A DNA stretch of 64,000 nucleotides from Diabrotica undecimpunctata (lineage: Eukaryota > Arthropoda > Insecta > Coleoptera > Chrysomelidae), in contig NC_092808.1 of the NCBI RefSeq assembly GCF_040954645.1, positions 17,799,383-17,863,382 on the forward strand, given 5' to 3'. Below are positions 22,701 to 32,700 of this stretch, one piece after another (positions within the stretch are counted from its first letter, which is position 1; each line of letters opens with the position of its first letter). The notes under the pieces are model-generated. The model saw only the letters and a program-made list of their open reading frames with translations, made no database searches and was not told the origin of the DNA. The position numbers and the translations under genes were made by a program.

Positions 22701-25391
22701 TTTTATATGTAGATGCCGCGTGATCATAGAATAGCATTAAATTTTTGCGTTTTATAAAATTATAAAATAAAATATTATTTTAACTTTTAATAGTCTTTTT
22801 AGAAAAAATATTATGATTAAAATTTTTAATTTAAATATGTATAAATCTACAAAAAATATAATTAAAACTCTCTTCTAATAAACTATAAATGAAATTAATT
22901 AAAAGTCAATCACCTGGAGAGAAAGCTCAAAAAATTGAAAGGTGTTTCGATTAAAAAACAATTCCTGATCTTCTTAGTACGCTAGAATTGCTTTTTTAGC
23001 ACATACACCAAATAATTATTTTTTACAATTTGAAAATTCGAAATTGTGAAGTATAATTTTTGATTTTTAAATTAAAAAAATAAATAAGTAAATCTCAAAT
23101 AACACCTCTTTAGAGCTCAATAAAGGAAGATGATATAAAGGCAAACATGGTTGCTGGGACATGGACCATAGCAAATCCCAAGAAAACCGAATCAGCAGCA
23201 CCCGAGGATAAAAAGAGACTTCGGGAGAATACCATCACCCCCTCGTAACAGAGTTGCTAAGAAACCAAGGGGCTCTAACGAGCAAACTAGGTCATAAAGG
23301 TCCGTGACAAAAATATTCAGAATGGTGGTAGCACACAGACACCATCCTGATACTCAACTAGATCGGGCTCAAGCAAATTTGATTATTAACAAACTGGAGC
23401 AAGCGCTTGACGAGGCTCCTATCGGAGGCCAAAATGAACTTCTGCAGTTCTATAAAATATCAAGGGACTCTGAGTGAACTGTGTAATCGAGTATACAAAA
23501 AAATGGACGACTGAAGTGGTGAAGACTATTGGGGGCTTGTGGGAGGGACCAAACTTAAATATAATTGATCCAAATAATATGCCCAAGAGCTTGATGAAAA
23601 AACCATCAGGATCCATCTAAAGAGGCAAAACCAAGACCTTAACACAGAAGACTAGTTGTGATCTGTGTTCCACAGACTGAACGACAGTGAAGATAAAAGT
23701 GATACAGGGAGGAGTTATGAAGTAGATAGTTCTCAGATCAGCATACCTCCCATATGATAATATCGAACAACCATCAAGGGAGTTGGAATAGCTAGTGAGA
23801 GATTGCATGAAAAATGAACTGCAATTAATCATTGGCTATGATACGAATGCCTACCATCTGACCTGAGGCAGAACAAACACCAAACTGTTAAAAAATGGCA
23901 TGCCTTAGATGAGGTGTCTTGTTCAGACCATCGAGACAAGCAATGAGCATATCAAGGAAACTTATCTTAATCATCGTAAAACAAATTGGGAAGTATACCA
24001 ATCAAGTATTGAATATTATTTAGGTAAGATTAAAGGGACGATAAGCTATACATTGAACGTAGACATGGCCGCCGTACAATTTCATTGTCATATGTCAAGT
24101 TTCATTGAATACTTTTTTTAACAGAACAATTGTTCAATAAAATACTTTCGAAAATAGTCTAAAAGTTTAATGAAAGTTCTAAAAAAATGAAATTTTTGGT
24201 TGAATGAATTTTTTTTTAAATATTTCGAAAATTTTTGGGCAGGAAAACAGTATAATAAAAAGTTAAGTGTCGGTTTTCGTAGTGTTGGAACAAGCCTATT
24301 TTTAATTCAAAGTCATGAAATTTTATTTACATGTAATAAAAAAATAAATACTTTGAATATTGTAAATATCGTACGTTTTTAAGTTTTAAAATTAAAAATT
24401 TAACAATTTAATATATTAAAAATAAAGATTTTATTGTTAAAAAAACAAAAAAAGACAGTTTGCAAATCAATGGTATCAAAATTTGATTAAGCGTGGATGC
24501 ATAAGTTAAATAAATAGCTCCGTTTGTACTCCTTTCCCAAACTATAACTTTCATGGAGTTTTTAAGCCGACGGCCACGGTTTGAGTTTATGCAGTCGCCC
24601 GCCCTCTTAAGGATTGTTTTGAAGTATAATAACCGTAACCAAATCGTCCATATTTGAAATGTCTTTCTATATTCGTCTATATTGTAAACAAGAGTGATAT
24701 ACGTGAGTCGAGTGAAAAGTTTTTGTCCCGATGTCTAAAACGACAATTTTTAAAAAACGTTTTAATTTTTAAACATAAAATCAAATTAAAAACTCGCCAA
24801 ATTATTGCCACGAAATGTTAGATGTAGCCTCTAATCTGAAGTTAAATGTATGCGTGCTTTTACAACGTCTCCAGCTTCTTCTGCTGCTGCTCTCCTATAA
24901 GGAAACCTTCCTGATCTCTAGAAAAAGAATTAATCACAATGGACAAATCTATCACTTATGTCCTAGAACCTTTCATTTCTGTTTTATGTTAATTCTGTTT
25001 GTTAATTATAAATGTGTTTTCTCTTTCAGCTTTAAGATACTCCAGTGGGGATGGCGACTTCAAAGAAGACGCCCTCAAACTCAATAATACGCTTTTTAAC
25101 GTAAGAGCAATCATAAAACATTTCAATCCAAAAATTGAGCAATGGTTAGCTTCCGCAAATTTATCCACACCTAGTGAGGAACAAATTTTAGAGATAGTAA
25201 AGAAAAATTACGATAGTCTGACGCTTAAGCTACAAGATGCGTTAGATCATTACGAACGATACACCGAGAAACCGCAATACGCCATATTTTTTACTAACAT
25301 GGTCAAATCAATCCTCTGCGATACAAGAAATAATACTAGTTGTTCTTTGATAAATTTTACTTCTATTGCTAATGAGTATCCTGTTATATAA
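10791..25391 (+). CDS. ARMH3: ARMH3 orthologue (armadillo-like helical domain-containing protein 3, C10orf76 type)
   Basis: Six exons: 10791-11214, 12555-12971, 16843-17083, 17997-18217, 20175-20534 and 25030-25391. All introns are GT-AG, phases run 1, 1, 2, 1, 1, and the sum is 2025 nt, or 674 residues plus stop. That is close to the roughly 690 residues of the vertebrate protein, so the gene looks complete. The start is the first ATG of an open exon beginning [18 protein letters not shown]. Recognisable blocks include [25 protein letters not shown] across the exon 3-4 junction, and PNPKI-like FNPKIEQWL near the C-terminus. The family is an all-helical cytosolic protein; in mammals it binds PI4-kinase beta at the Golgi and supports PI4P supply. 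That role is inferred. Introns 2, 4 and 5 contain transposable elements, but every exon is open. Confidence 0.9.
11600..11745. repeat. Dispersed repeat, second copy (partner at 9210-9360)
   Basis: Lies in ARMH3 intron 1. Shares AACTGTCTAGTAAACCTAGT and CTCATAGCCAATATTAAT with the copy upstream of the gene. Confidence 0.6.
11911..12288. mobile_element. MITE with inverted ends, ARMH3 intron 1
   Basis: AGGGAACATCAATAAACTAT at the left is matched in inverted orientation by GTTTATGGATGTTCCCT at the right, followed inward by a shared GTCATA/GTTATA step. The interior is G-rich near the left end and carries no ORF of any family. No exact flanking duplication could be fixed, so the superfamily is open. 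Confidence 0.6.
13901..16253. mobile_element. Complete DNA transposon of an unnamed family, CAC...GTG ends, TAA duplication
   Basis: The left end CACAGGCCGACGA and the right end TCGTTGGCCTGTG form terminal inverted repeats. Both are flanked directly by TAA (13898-13900 and 16254-16256). Similarity between the arms continues inward: GCTGAATCCAAAT and GTATCACCCA appear in the left arm (about 13973-14014) and inverted in the right arm (about 16150-16190), so the arms are long but imperfect. The single ORF between them runs on the minus strand and is intact. It lies in ARMH3 intron 2. A 3 bp duplication with CAC termini resembles CACTA-type elements, but the protein is not an obvious member of that family. 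Confidence 0.85.
14188..15906 (-). CDS. Putative transposase of the 13901-16253 element (uncharacterised insect repeat family)
   Basis: An uninterrupted frame of 592 codons; an internal ATG at 15904-15906 ([10 protein letters not shown]) gives 572 residues and is preferred because the first 20 residues look like untranslated leader. Numbering from the longer start, the N-terminus holds CYIC (34-37), H75, C78 and C81, then CYFC (114-117) and H124, like two zinc-binding clusters. An acidic linker covers about 150-190. The core has RLFIDSS (D279), CGDLK (D333), PCFLC (352-355) with H365, and [11 protein letters not shown] (E527/E528). This order (D, D, an inserted C2H element, E) matches the general layout of RNase H-fold transposases, so D279, D333 and E527 or E528 are candidate catalytic residues. 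I cannot name the superfamily. The intact frame, ends and target duplication suggest recent activity. Confidence 0.75.
   Translation of the reverse strand: MSNRGCKNSVDSFCYICGEFVIKKHQRNITDFVKKVYRSYFGTLLGDQDKSWALHKVCYVCVEDLRKWSKKEKKSFKFAVPMIWREQRNHSDDCYFCSVDVTGHNSKNKKVISYPNLMSAIRPVKHGQDMPVPEPTDDLDSIQTEPSYDVESELGEQDDEEFRCITENVEPKLFTQIELNDLVRDLGLTKEKAELLGSRLKEKNLLGAGTSIYVYRKREQQFSKFFEQDGDLVYCTDIPGLMNEFGVEYKKEDWRLFIDSSKRSLKAVLLHNGNQYASIPVGHSVHMKESYENLEIVLNKIGYCDHGWMICGDLKVTCMLLGQQGGFTKFPCFLCEWDSRARDQHWCKKNWPARESLKPGEKNILRKNLVDPKKVLLPPLHIKLGLMKQFVKALPKDGPCFMYLCLKFPHLSEAKLKEGVFVGPDIRKMMLDLNFESTMTSNEKEAWVSFKQVVTKFLGNKKDPEYVAIVANMLKNFKKLGCLMSLKVHFLNSHLDYFPENLGDVSEEQGERFHQDIKLMEKRYQGRWNTNMMGDYCWSLHREVQQATHRRKSYTRSFKEKRERKYKPIPDD
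17867..17893 (+). ncRNA. Hammerhead-like core, weaker
   Basis: CTGATGA (17867-17873) and GAAAC (17889-17893) flank a segment in which GTTG and CAAC can pair around a 3-nt loop, with a mismatch and a wobble outside. The spacing is that of a hammerhead stem II. It lies in ARMH3 intron 3 with no Penelope coding sequence recognised nearby. Confidence 0.3.
18300..18895 (+). mobile_element. Non-LTR retrotransposon fragment in ARMH3 intron 4
   Basis: [16 protein letters not shown] at about 18323-18370 is an RT palm block. After broken sequence, the tail [32 protein letters not shown] and [10 protein letters not shown] (18629-18877) matches the tail of the LINEs at 21.2, 41.0 and 58.3 kb. Much of the RT is missing. 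The 3' end has GTGAAGAAGATTG, a short GAA-type tail. Confidence 0.75.
18896..19650. other. Intronic spacer between two LINE relics
   Basis: No family recognised. A less AT-rich block near 19150-19300 may be an old repeat, but no partner copy or inverted end was found. Confidence 0.35.
19700..20095 (+). mobile_element. RTE-type LINE fragment
   Basis: [20 protein letters not shown] (about 19741-19800) and, after a frameshift, [20 protein letters not shown] (from 19894) are RT blocks in the form usual for the RTE clade. The copy ends in an AAAAT-rich tail just before ARMH3 exon 5. Everything beyond the GD-ISPKLF block is lost. Confidence 0.7.
21181..22570 (-). mobile_element. 5'-truncated LINE with a continuous RT frame, ARMH3 intron 5
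   Basis: An open frame of 453 codons (22568-21207) without stops covers most of a reverse transcriptase and the whole C-terminal tail. Landmarks are FIPLPKK (15-21), [13 protein letters not shown] (64-76), [12 protein letters not shown] (96-107, catalytic D99), [18 protein letters not shown] (153-170), RYADDGVLI (catalytic D200 and D201), [23 protein letters not shown] and a basic [15 protein letters not shown] block. The endonuclease and RT start are missing. The 3' end is a GAA-rich tail at 21181-21195 (CTTCTTCTTC on the + strand). A GATAGAAT/TATAGAAA pair at the edges is a possible imperfect target duplication. Probably among the younger LINE copies here. Confidence 0.85.
22571..23099. other. 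Intronic AT-rich spacer
   Basis: No coding frame, repeat or inverted terminus recognised. Confidence 0.5.
23100..24120 (+). mobile_element. Jockey/I-type LINE remnant with endonuclease relics
   Basis: Short blocks in shifting frames recall the N-terminal and endonuclease parts of jockey- or I-type LINEs: [20 protein letters not shown] near 23155, [20 protein letters not shown] near 23360, and [15 protein letters not shown] near 23815, which corresponds to the GD-NAHH step of an APE-type endonuclease. RKTNWEVYQ (23980) is the usual block after the nuclease. Many stops; dead. Confidence 0.55.
24121..25029. other. End of ARMH3 intron 5
   Basis: AT-rich sequence. The open frames at 24200-24382 and 24815-25087 have no family resemblance; the second overlaps exon 6 in another frame. 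A C/T-rich stretch precedes the exon 6 acceptor at 25029. Confidence 0.5.
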
Positions 25392-25884
25392 TTCGATTTT
25401 AAGATTATACTATATATTTTGTTGCATGTTGTTTCAATTTCAAACCCCGTCCATTTAAGGTAACTAATAAGTTCCATCAAAGGTGTTGTGCCACCGAATC
25501 TAACAGATATTTTGTGAAAACACTGTTATTGACAATGAAAATCCAATAGTATCGGAGACTACACTATATGCACTCTGCATTATCTTGCTTTTTTAATATT
25601 CTAATTAATTTACTATACTTACATAAGAATTAAGCAATCAATCAATTTCAATACGTTTCCTTACAAAAATGCTCCTGCTTACACCGGTCATAAAAAAAAA
25701 ATACTCCAGTGGGGCAACGGATTAAAAAATTAGTTATAAAGGCAGAAACCTCGTTTAGTAAGAGAATCTTCATGATACTTCCATGATTATATTTTTCTCC
25801 TGTGCTATTCTCACTTGGTGTTGTTAATCATCAACTATTAAGGATTTTGTAGATTTTACCTTGTTAAAGAAACGGTATGACCAG

Positions 25885-26752
25885 GACAAGGACGAAACCG
25901 GGTAACTACCCCTATTCAAGATCGATTTTTAATAATTTCTGCTCTTCGACAACGTTTTGTAACACATCGAAGTCTACAAATTCAGCTTCGAGACGTGCAT
26001 GCTATACAAATTAGTACTGAAACTGTTTGCCAGCGACTTAGGGAATACAACTTAACACCTAGGATTGTCGCCCGAGGTCCTCTATTAACTGCAGAGCATC
26101 GAAGGGGGAGACTACATTTTGCCAGAGAACACGTTAATTGGTTAGAGGCTGACTGGGAACGAGTGCTATTTACTGATGAATCCCGATTTTGTTTGTACAA
26201 TAACGACAGACGTGTTCGTGTGTTGCGACGACCCAACGAACGATATGCTCAGTGTAACTTCTCACACACCACATTTTTTGGTGGAGGATCCGTTATGGTG
26301 TGGGGTGGTATTTCTTTGACCGCACGTATGGACCGAGTGGTCTTACAAAATGGAACTGTTACAGCTGAAAGATATATATTGGAGATCCTGGAGCAACATG
26401 TAGTACCATTCGCTCCTTATATCGGTGACAATTTCTTACTAATGCAAGATAATGCCAGACCTGAATGCTCACGCTGCACAGATCGTCAGAAATTATCTAG
26501 AAGATGTAGAAATTAACACTATGGAATGGCCAGCATATAGTCAGGATTTAAATCCGATTGAAAATCTCTGGGATATCCTTGGTAGGCGATTAAGAGCGAC
26601 ACCGATCCAACCAAACAACTTACAGGAAGTGGGAGAGAGGCTGATCCAGATTTAGAAAGAACTAGAAAAATAAAATACGGCAATTAATTTTAAGTATGGG
26701 CCAACGATGTGAGGCTGTTATACGTAGTAGAGGTGGAAACACTCGTTATTAA
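25885..26752 (+). mobile_element. Tc1-like transposase, nearly full length, inactivated
   Basis: Reading from about 25885, helix-turn-helix sequence leads into VNWLEADWERVLFTDESRFC (first catalytic D in FTDES, 26173-26187), VMVWGGIS, and LMQDNARP (second D, 26444 onward). The frame then breaks: 7 extra bases at 26463-26469 separate NARP from HAAQIV, and the protein continues in another frame to YSQDLNPIENLWDILGRR with the third acidic residue (E). A TAG at 26653-26655 replaces what looks like a tryptophan codon, and a further shift leads to the family's C-terminal RGGNTRY ending at 26752. Terminal inverted repeats were not found. It lies between ARMH3 and bigmax. Confidence 0.9.
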
Positions 26753-27096
26753 GACTTTTTTCATATTTTAGTTTACTTTTCTTATCATTATTTTTTTAGA
26801 ATTTTCCGTTTTATTTATTTTTTTTTTCTCCTGTACTTCAACATTTCCTGATGATTAGACAAACTGTTATAATTACTAATAAAATGTAGAATAAATCTGG
26901 TGAAGTTTTATTTTTTATTCTTTGTCTGTTTACAAATAAAATTGATCTATTGAAGTGGTGCGTTAATTTCTTGTGTATTTTAAAACGAGAAATGTCATAA
27001 AAATTTAAACAGATCATTCAATATTTTTAATAGTTTTGATGACGTTTATGACTTTTAAATTTTGACAATCGTTGCGAATCGAATCTTTTATTGACG

Positions 27097-27266
27097 CAGT
27101 GGCGCACCCAGGGGGGGGTTTGGGGGGTTAAACCCCCCCCCCAGGACCCTATTCCGTCACTGTTACTCACACGTTTTAAGGACTCCAAATGGAGGTAGCA
27201 TCATAAAAAAAAATTCGGTGACCAACCAAAACCCCCCCCCAGAGGCAAATTCTAGGTGCGCTACTG
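27097..27266. mobile_element. hAT-type MITE, 170 bp, 8 bp duplication
   Basis: Left end CAGTGGCGCACCCAG and right end CTAGGTGCGCTACTG are inverted repeats. The flanks are TATTGACG (27089-27096) and TATTGACA (27267-27274), an 8 bp target duplication with one difference. Inside are G-runs paired with C-runs, so the single strand can fold into a hairpin. The ends and duplication length are those of hAT elements. Confidence 0.85.
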
Positions 27267-27603
27267 TATTGACATATATTATTCTTTTAATTTTTTACTT
27301 CTCATTTGATGTCTGTATTTGGTTTGTTATTGTTCATGCGATATGACACGACCATTATGAGACTGATGAAACTACAAATGTTTCCTTAGGACCACAAAAG
27401 TTTCGTAAATTTTTTTTAAAAGGGCAAAAACTATCGCGTTAATAATCAGATAAAGGTACTCGACTGTTCTGTTAATTCGACGTAGATTAATAGATTCGAC
27501 ATCAATTATTTGCGAAAATTTTAAATTTCAAGAGGGTCCCGCTTGGTTTCGCAGTAGTGTTGGGCTCGTTAAGTAAAATAATAGGTCACGTGATCCGTTA
27601 AAT

Positions 27604-28170
27604 TTGGCTACGAGAAAAACTTGTGACAATATTATATTTCAAATTAAGGATCGTTTTGCTTTTAAAAATCATCTATCTAGTGCAAAGTTATTTCAAAGAG
27701 AAAATTATGAACATTATAGAAAAGAACTACCTTTAAAAGACATTGATATCTTCTGCAATGCATTTCCAATGGTTGAAGAAGATGCCCTGAAATTGGAATT
27801 GACAATATTTTAGCTGCGGCGAGAAATAACACAAGAAAATGTAATCGGTTGCTTATGTACTTGAAATTTAATATTGTCGTATGGTTTAGATTTTACATTT
27901 TGTGAAATAAGTGAAGTTTTCATTATTTCAATAACAACGACAACTGTAGAAACTGAAAGATGTTTCCCTACTTTGAAATTGATTAAGACGTTTCTAAGGA
28001 ATATAATATCGGAATCATGTTATCCACCGAAAAAACTTTAATTTGAGAAATTTCTGACTCCAACGAAAAGGTGATATAATACAAAGATTCATCTCTGATG
28101 AAATCAGGAGGATTGAATTTCATTTTAAGAAGCCGGCTTTTGGTAAGTAACTATTTATTGAAGCGAAGCT
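27604..28170 (+). pseudogene. hAT transposase fragment, C-terminal
   Basis: The frame at 27604-27813 includes KDRFAFKNHLSSAKLF and a helix ending in DALKLEL. In following frames come TTTTVETERCFPTLKLIKTF (about 27937-27996) and ISDEIRRIEFHFKKP (about 28092-28137). The TxxxERCFSTLKRIK-like block is the conserved dimerisation motif of hAT transposases. Stops and frameshifts show it is dead. No ends were identified. Confidence 0.75.
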
Positions 28171-29852
28171 TCTATACTGGCGTTGTATTATTTTTTTCTA
28201 TAGTAAAATTCTGAGGCGGGCGCCACGGAACTATCGCAACAAGATGGCGTCGCCACGGGTAGCGTTACAAAATAGCGGTTCTTCACATCGACTCACTACT
28301 CTCGATCAATTCGTTTCTAGTCATCATATATCTATTCTAAGCAGGTCTAAATTGAAAACTGCATGAACAATAACAAACCAAATACAGATATGTCAATAAA
28401 AGATTCAAATTGCATATAAATACAATTACTATTTTTAAACATCTTATTTAGTTTATACAATAATTAAATTTACTATCAAATGATATTTCTTCTTTTTATA
28501 TCCTAACTTTACTTGCAGTTATTCGGAATAGTCTGGTTGTAGACGTATTGAACCACTTCCTTATGTTTTGAAGCCTAGATATTCTTCTTTTCCCAAATAC
28601 CTTGCCCTGAAGAACGAGTTGCAACAAGCCATAGATGTGTTCATTTCTCATATATTTGATATGATATTTAATTCTATTTTATTACTAATTTAATATTTCG
28701 TCTGAATTTGACAGGTCTGTCAGAATAAACAACGTATATTTTGTTAATACGTTACCAGGTAGTATTAGGAGCAAACATAATAATTTATTAAATTATTTTT
28801 CCGTCGACCGACCATTTATGATCAATTTTAACACCCTCAAAATCATTGATTAATGACCCCTATTAATGAACGATTTTATTATAGGCAACACAACATACAT
28901 TGCTTGCATAAATTAATTAAACGCTCTGAGATTGACAGTGACCTGTGGTGTAGGCAACCAAACATATACCTATTTATAAACCCACTAAAAAATTAATTTA
29001 AAATGAAGTAGCCGATGTTAGTACTATCTGTCATTATTTACTTTATTGTTTAAAATTCTGTGTATTTGAAAAATCAAAGGATGGATATTGACGAAGAGTT
29101 TAATTTAACTCCACCAGAATTTAACTTCTTCTATCACAGAATTTACAGAGGTCCAAGAAGACTTAAATATAAATTTGTCAAAATGCTATACAGCAGATAA
29201 TTATTTATCAATATCTTCCTTTAATTTCAGTAATTGTACCATTTCGAATATGAATGTTTACTATAATAAAACTACCACTAAGGAAACTTTGAATAAAGTC
29301 AATGAAAGCTGAAAAAATTGTTGTTTATCGTTAAGTAAATAAATATTTAAACTAAGATATCTTTATTTAATAATATTTATTTTATTATTTAATAAATAAT
29401 AAAATTACTTTATTGAATTTTAAAAATACAGAAAAATGTATAAAGCTGCTCGCTAGTTTATTGTACTACTATAACATCTGTTGCCTACTATAACATCTTT
29501 TTTTTATTCTTAAATCAGCGCTTCCCTGAAAAATTATCACTAGCCGCTACTGCATTTTAATCAAGATTAGTTAAATGGGAGTTAAAATCGTAACTCCACG
29601 TTCTTGGCGAATGTAATCTACACACTGTAAAAGCATATTTTTGAGTATTCCTTCTTACACCTTTATTTGCTTATTTATTAACCAATCTAAGACTTATTCT
29701 AACCAATATTTTCCAGTTTTCTAATAATAACAATTTATCAAAAATATAAATAATTTATTTAATATTTTTATGAAAGTATTAAGATACTACATTTATACAT
29801 ATTAGATATAAATTACCTATTTCAAGTTATTCATTCTGATAAATCGTTTAAT
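28171..29852. other. Intergenic AT-rich sequence
   Basis: No coding frame or complete element was recognised. A weak inverted similarity (GTAGGCAAC at about 28949 and GTTGCCTAC at about 29480) may mark an old foldback repeat, but the arms are too divergent to define it. Confidence 0.4.
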
Positions 29853-29939
29853 TATATAAAAAGTGTAATCACACCACTGTTCATCCATTCAAATATAGTG
29901 GACAGTGGACGAGGTTGGATCTTCCTATGTGGCGTTCAG
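29853..29939. repeat. Dispersed repeat copy B
   Basis: Second copy of the block also at 8858-8953 and 60150-60243, with ATATAAAAAG at its start and GAGGTTGGATCTTCCTATG near its end. It terminates in CAG followed by TA. Confidence 0.75.
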
Positions 29940-30075
29940 TATTTTGTTGTTTATGATAAAGAAGTATTTATTTTTACAAGATATCCTTTATATAAATGTT
30001 AAATATTATGTTTCTATGGGATTAAGACACAATTGGCTGTAATGAATAACAAATTACATTTTATATATACTTATT

Positions 30076-30110
30076 GACGTTTCGACTTTCACTCTGGAAA
30101 TGATTTTCAA
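30076..30110 (-). ncRNA. Degenerate hammerhead-like motif
   Basis: On the minus strand, GAAAATCATTTCC, a short loop, then AGTCGAAACGTC follow the order of the hammerhead motif of insect Penelope elements (CTGAAGA, stem II with ATTTCC, GAAACGTC). The CTGA start and several stem II pairs are lost here, so it is at best a decayed copy. Confidence 0.25.
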
Positions 30111-30227
30111 AAAATTAAAATTTTCTTTCTTTCCTGACTAATAATACATCTTTTCACTGTACTTTCTCCCAGGTATATCTGTCATCGGTCGAAGTCACTG
30201 CCTTTGATGCATTATCATTGCTCCTGA

Positions 30228-30870
30228 CACTAAAGCTGGATTTATAGTTTGACGGACTGCAGACGTAACAAACGGACTGTAAATATTATTTCAATTTATA
30301 AATCGACGGAGTGGAATTTTTACGCATGAGTAGAAACAGGAGTTAGAGCATAGCTAGAGTTAGTGACCATGAATGAGTTACATTAACGGACATTCAAAAT
30401 AACTTATAAGAATCATAAACAAACTGTGTATGTTTAATAATTTATACTATTGTTAATTTATAATATTTATCCGTTTTGCGTGTTACAATAGATTATGAAA
30501 TACACGAAGGTATGCTCCTTGGTTTCCTGGATTTATCGTATGTGTGGATAACCCCGAATTAGGCTATTTAACAACTCATATTTATCTGAAATATTGAAAT
30601 TATACTATGATATCTTACTATTTATTTTATAAATTATTATCCTACATTAACAGCTTTACAAAATCGAGGGCGAGCCGGACAGCACAAAGTTCTTCCTTTT
30701 GATTGGCCAGACGCAAGTAACAGATGAAAGTTGACCAACTCTTCCGTTCCACTTACGTTCCGTCATGCGTTTACGTTCATTTAAAAATAAGAGTACACAA
30801 AATTCTATATTGATCTTTTTTCAGTGCGTCTACGTTTACAGTTCGTCAAACTATAAATCCAGCTTTAGTG
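30228..30870. mobile_element. MITE with about 38 bp inverted ends
   Basis: CACTAAAGCTGGATTTATAG at the left edge is matched exactly in inverted form at the right edge, and similarity continues through TTTGACG(G/A)ACTG to the neighbouring ACGTA. The 640 bp element has no transposase. The flanks CTCCTGA and CTCTTCTGG do not give a clean duplication. Confidence 0.8.
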
Positions 30871-31430
30871 CTCTTCTGGTTTCTCCCACGTAGAACTATG
30901 GCAACAGACACGTTATGATGTGTCATGGCAAAAAAATATGGCATCAGACGCGTTATGTATCATTGTACTTGCATTTAAAGGTTAATGAATATCGTCTTTT
31001 TGGTTTCAATAGGAATAAAAATGCAAAACACATTTATTTAATTACATATTAAATTAAAAAGATGGAATATAAACTATCAATTGAATAACAACAAAAATTA
31101 AAATATATAACTTAACTAAGTATACACTGAATCAATTAATTACACAATAAACCCATAACTGAAACAAAAAAATATAGTTTATAGTTATAACCTACAAAGT
31201 AAGAATAGTATATAAATACATTAATACAACTTTTTCATTAGGCGATCATAAATTCAATTCTTTTCAATCTGTTTTGTTTTATTATTTATAGCCTTATTTT
31301 TGTACAACAGTTATACAGATGCTGTATATGCTCCAGTATAAACAATTTATACATACAAATTACATTAAGCAGATGATCAAATTAGATATAACTTGTGGAA
31401 GAATATAGAAACTGGGGTTAGGTCAACATG

Positions 31431-31482
<52 letters not shown>
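31431..31482. repeat. Poly(A) tract, 52 bp
   Basis: An unbroken run of A on the + strand. The phenylalanine-rich frames on the minus strand here are artefacts of it. No retrogene or SINE could be recognised upstream. Confidence 0.97.
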
Positions 31483-31483
<1 letters not shown>

Positions 31484-31555
31484 AAAGTAATCATGTATAG
31501 AAAGGGAAGAAGATACGGAAAAACTGAATCTGGTCCAGGAAAAAATTGAAAGTTG

Positions 31556-32120
31556 GGTTGAGTTGAGTTTACCGAAAGTACAAGCTGAATAGAGCCGCAA
31601 ATGTCAACCATAAAATAAAATATTTCGGTTTGGCAGTGTTGGGATGTTTTTATGCATATGTTGTATGCTTCAAATATAAAGAGAGAAAGCTTTTAAAAAG
31701 TACATTTTGATTATACTATTTTATTAATTCTGCAATTTATATGAAACAATAACGAGTAAATATTTGTCTCTTTCGAGATTAATTGCAAACATCTGTTGCA
31801 ATCTGACAATTGCTGATTTGACGATTGCCAAATCTATCCCCTAATCTATCAAAGGGCAATTGCCAAAAAATTTCTAATAATTAACTGAAATTAATCTCCA
31901 AAGAAACAAATATTACTCATTCTTGTTTTATATAAATCAAAAATTGCAGAATTCATAACATAATGTAATCAAAATGTACTTTTCTAAAGCTTTATCTCTT
32001 TATATTTGAAGCATACAGCAATATACGTTATAAAAACATGCCAACACTGCTAAACAGAAATTTTTGTTCCATGTTTGACATTTGCGGCTATATCAGTTTG
32101 TACTTTCGGTAAACTCAACC
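31556..32120. mobile_element. Foldback MITE, arms about 260 bp, 8 bp duplication
   Basis: The two halves are near-complementary over most of their length; shared blocks include TTTACCGAAAGTACAA, GCCGCAAATGTCAA and TATGCTTCAAATATAAAGAG. The outer ends read GGTTGAG...CTCAACC, and GAAAGTTG flanks both sides exactly (31548-31555 and 32121-32128). The left end has an extra 5 bp TTGAG step. No ORF. Length, palindromy and 8 bp duplication fit a hAT- or P-type non-autonomous element. Confidence 0.85.
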
Positions 32121-32700
32121 GAAAGTTGTATTGAATACAGATACTTTGGAATTAAGATAACTAGCACAGGAGAAAATTAAGAAGGTTAGAAAAAGAATTA
32201 AATGTTTCGGCTTAGCCACCGATATACGGATGGATATGTTAATTATTTCGTCTAAACGGCAAGCTGTACCTGACGAGATGTGAATATCCCTGTTTGTATA
32301 TTATTTGCACATTAGTTTATATTGCTTTAAAGTAAAAAGTTGCAAATTATTTCTAGATGACGGGCGAACTTAGATATTTAAATAAATAACAGACAGGGAA
32401 TGTCATTTAAAAATAAAAAATTAACAAGCAAAAATTCACTAATTGCACTTGCAACAAAAACCGTAGTCTATGGCTTCTTACGTGGTTTAGAGTGATTCTG
32501 TTTATTGACAGTGCATCTTTATTTTGAATATACTGTATATAATACGTATATTCTATTATTTGCTCCACCAAGAAACATCATAAAGCCTTTTTTACTTTCT
32601 TGAATAGGATCACTATTTTTATATGTATATATATCATCTTTTTTCTTGAGAAAATGCTAGAAAATGAATGGCTTACATTTAATATACTCACCTAGTTTTG

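Noticed and set aside
24815..25087. Open frame of 90 codons overlapping ARMH3 exon 6
   Set aside because: It is in a different frame from the ARMH3 exon, shows no family resemblance, and is best explained as intron plus shadow.
25049..25730. The phrase ATACTCCAGTGGGG occurs in ARMH3 exon 6 and again near 25702
   Set aside because: The match is 14 bp with no extension on either side, so it is taken as coincidence rather than a duplicated exon.
31418..31611. Phenylalanine-rich open frames on the minus strand
   Set aside because: They are translations of the 52 bp poly(A) tract and flanking sequence.
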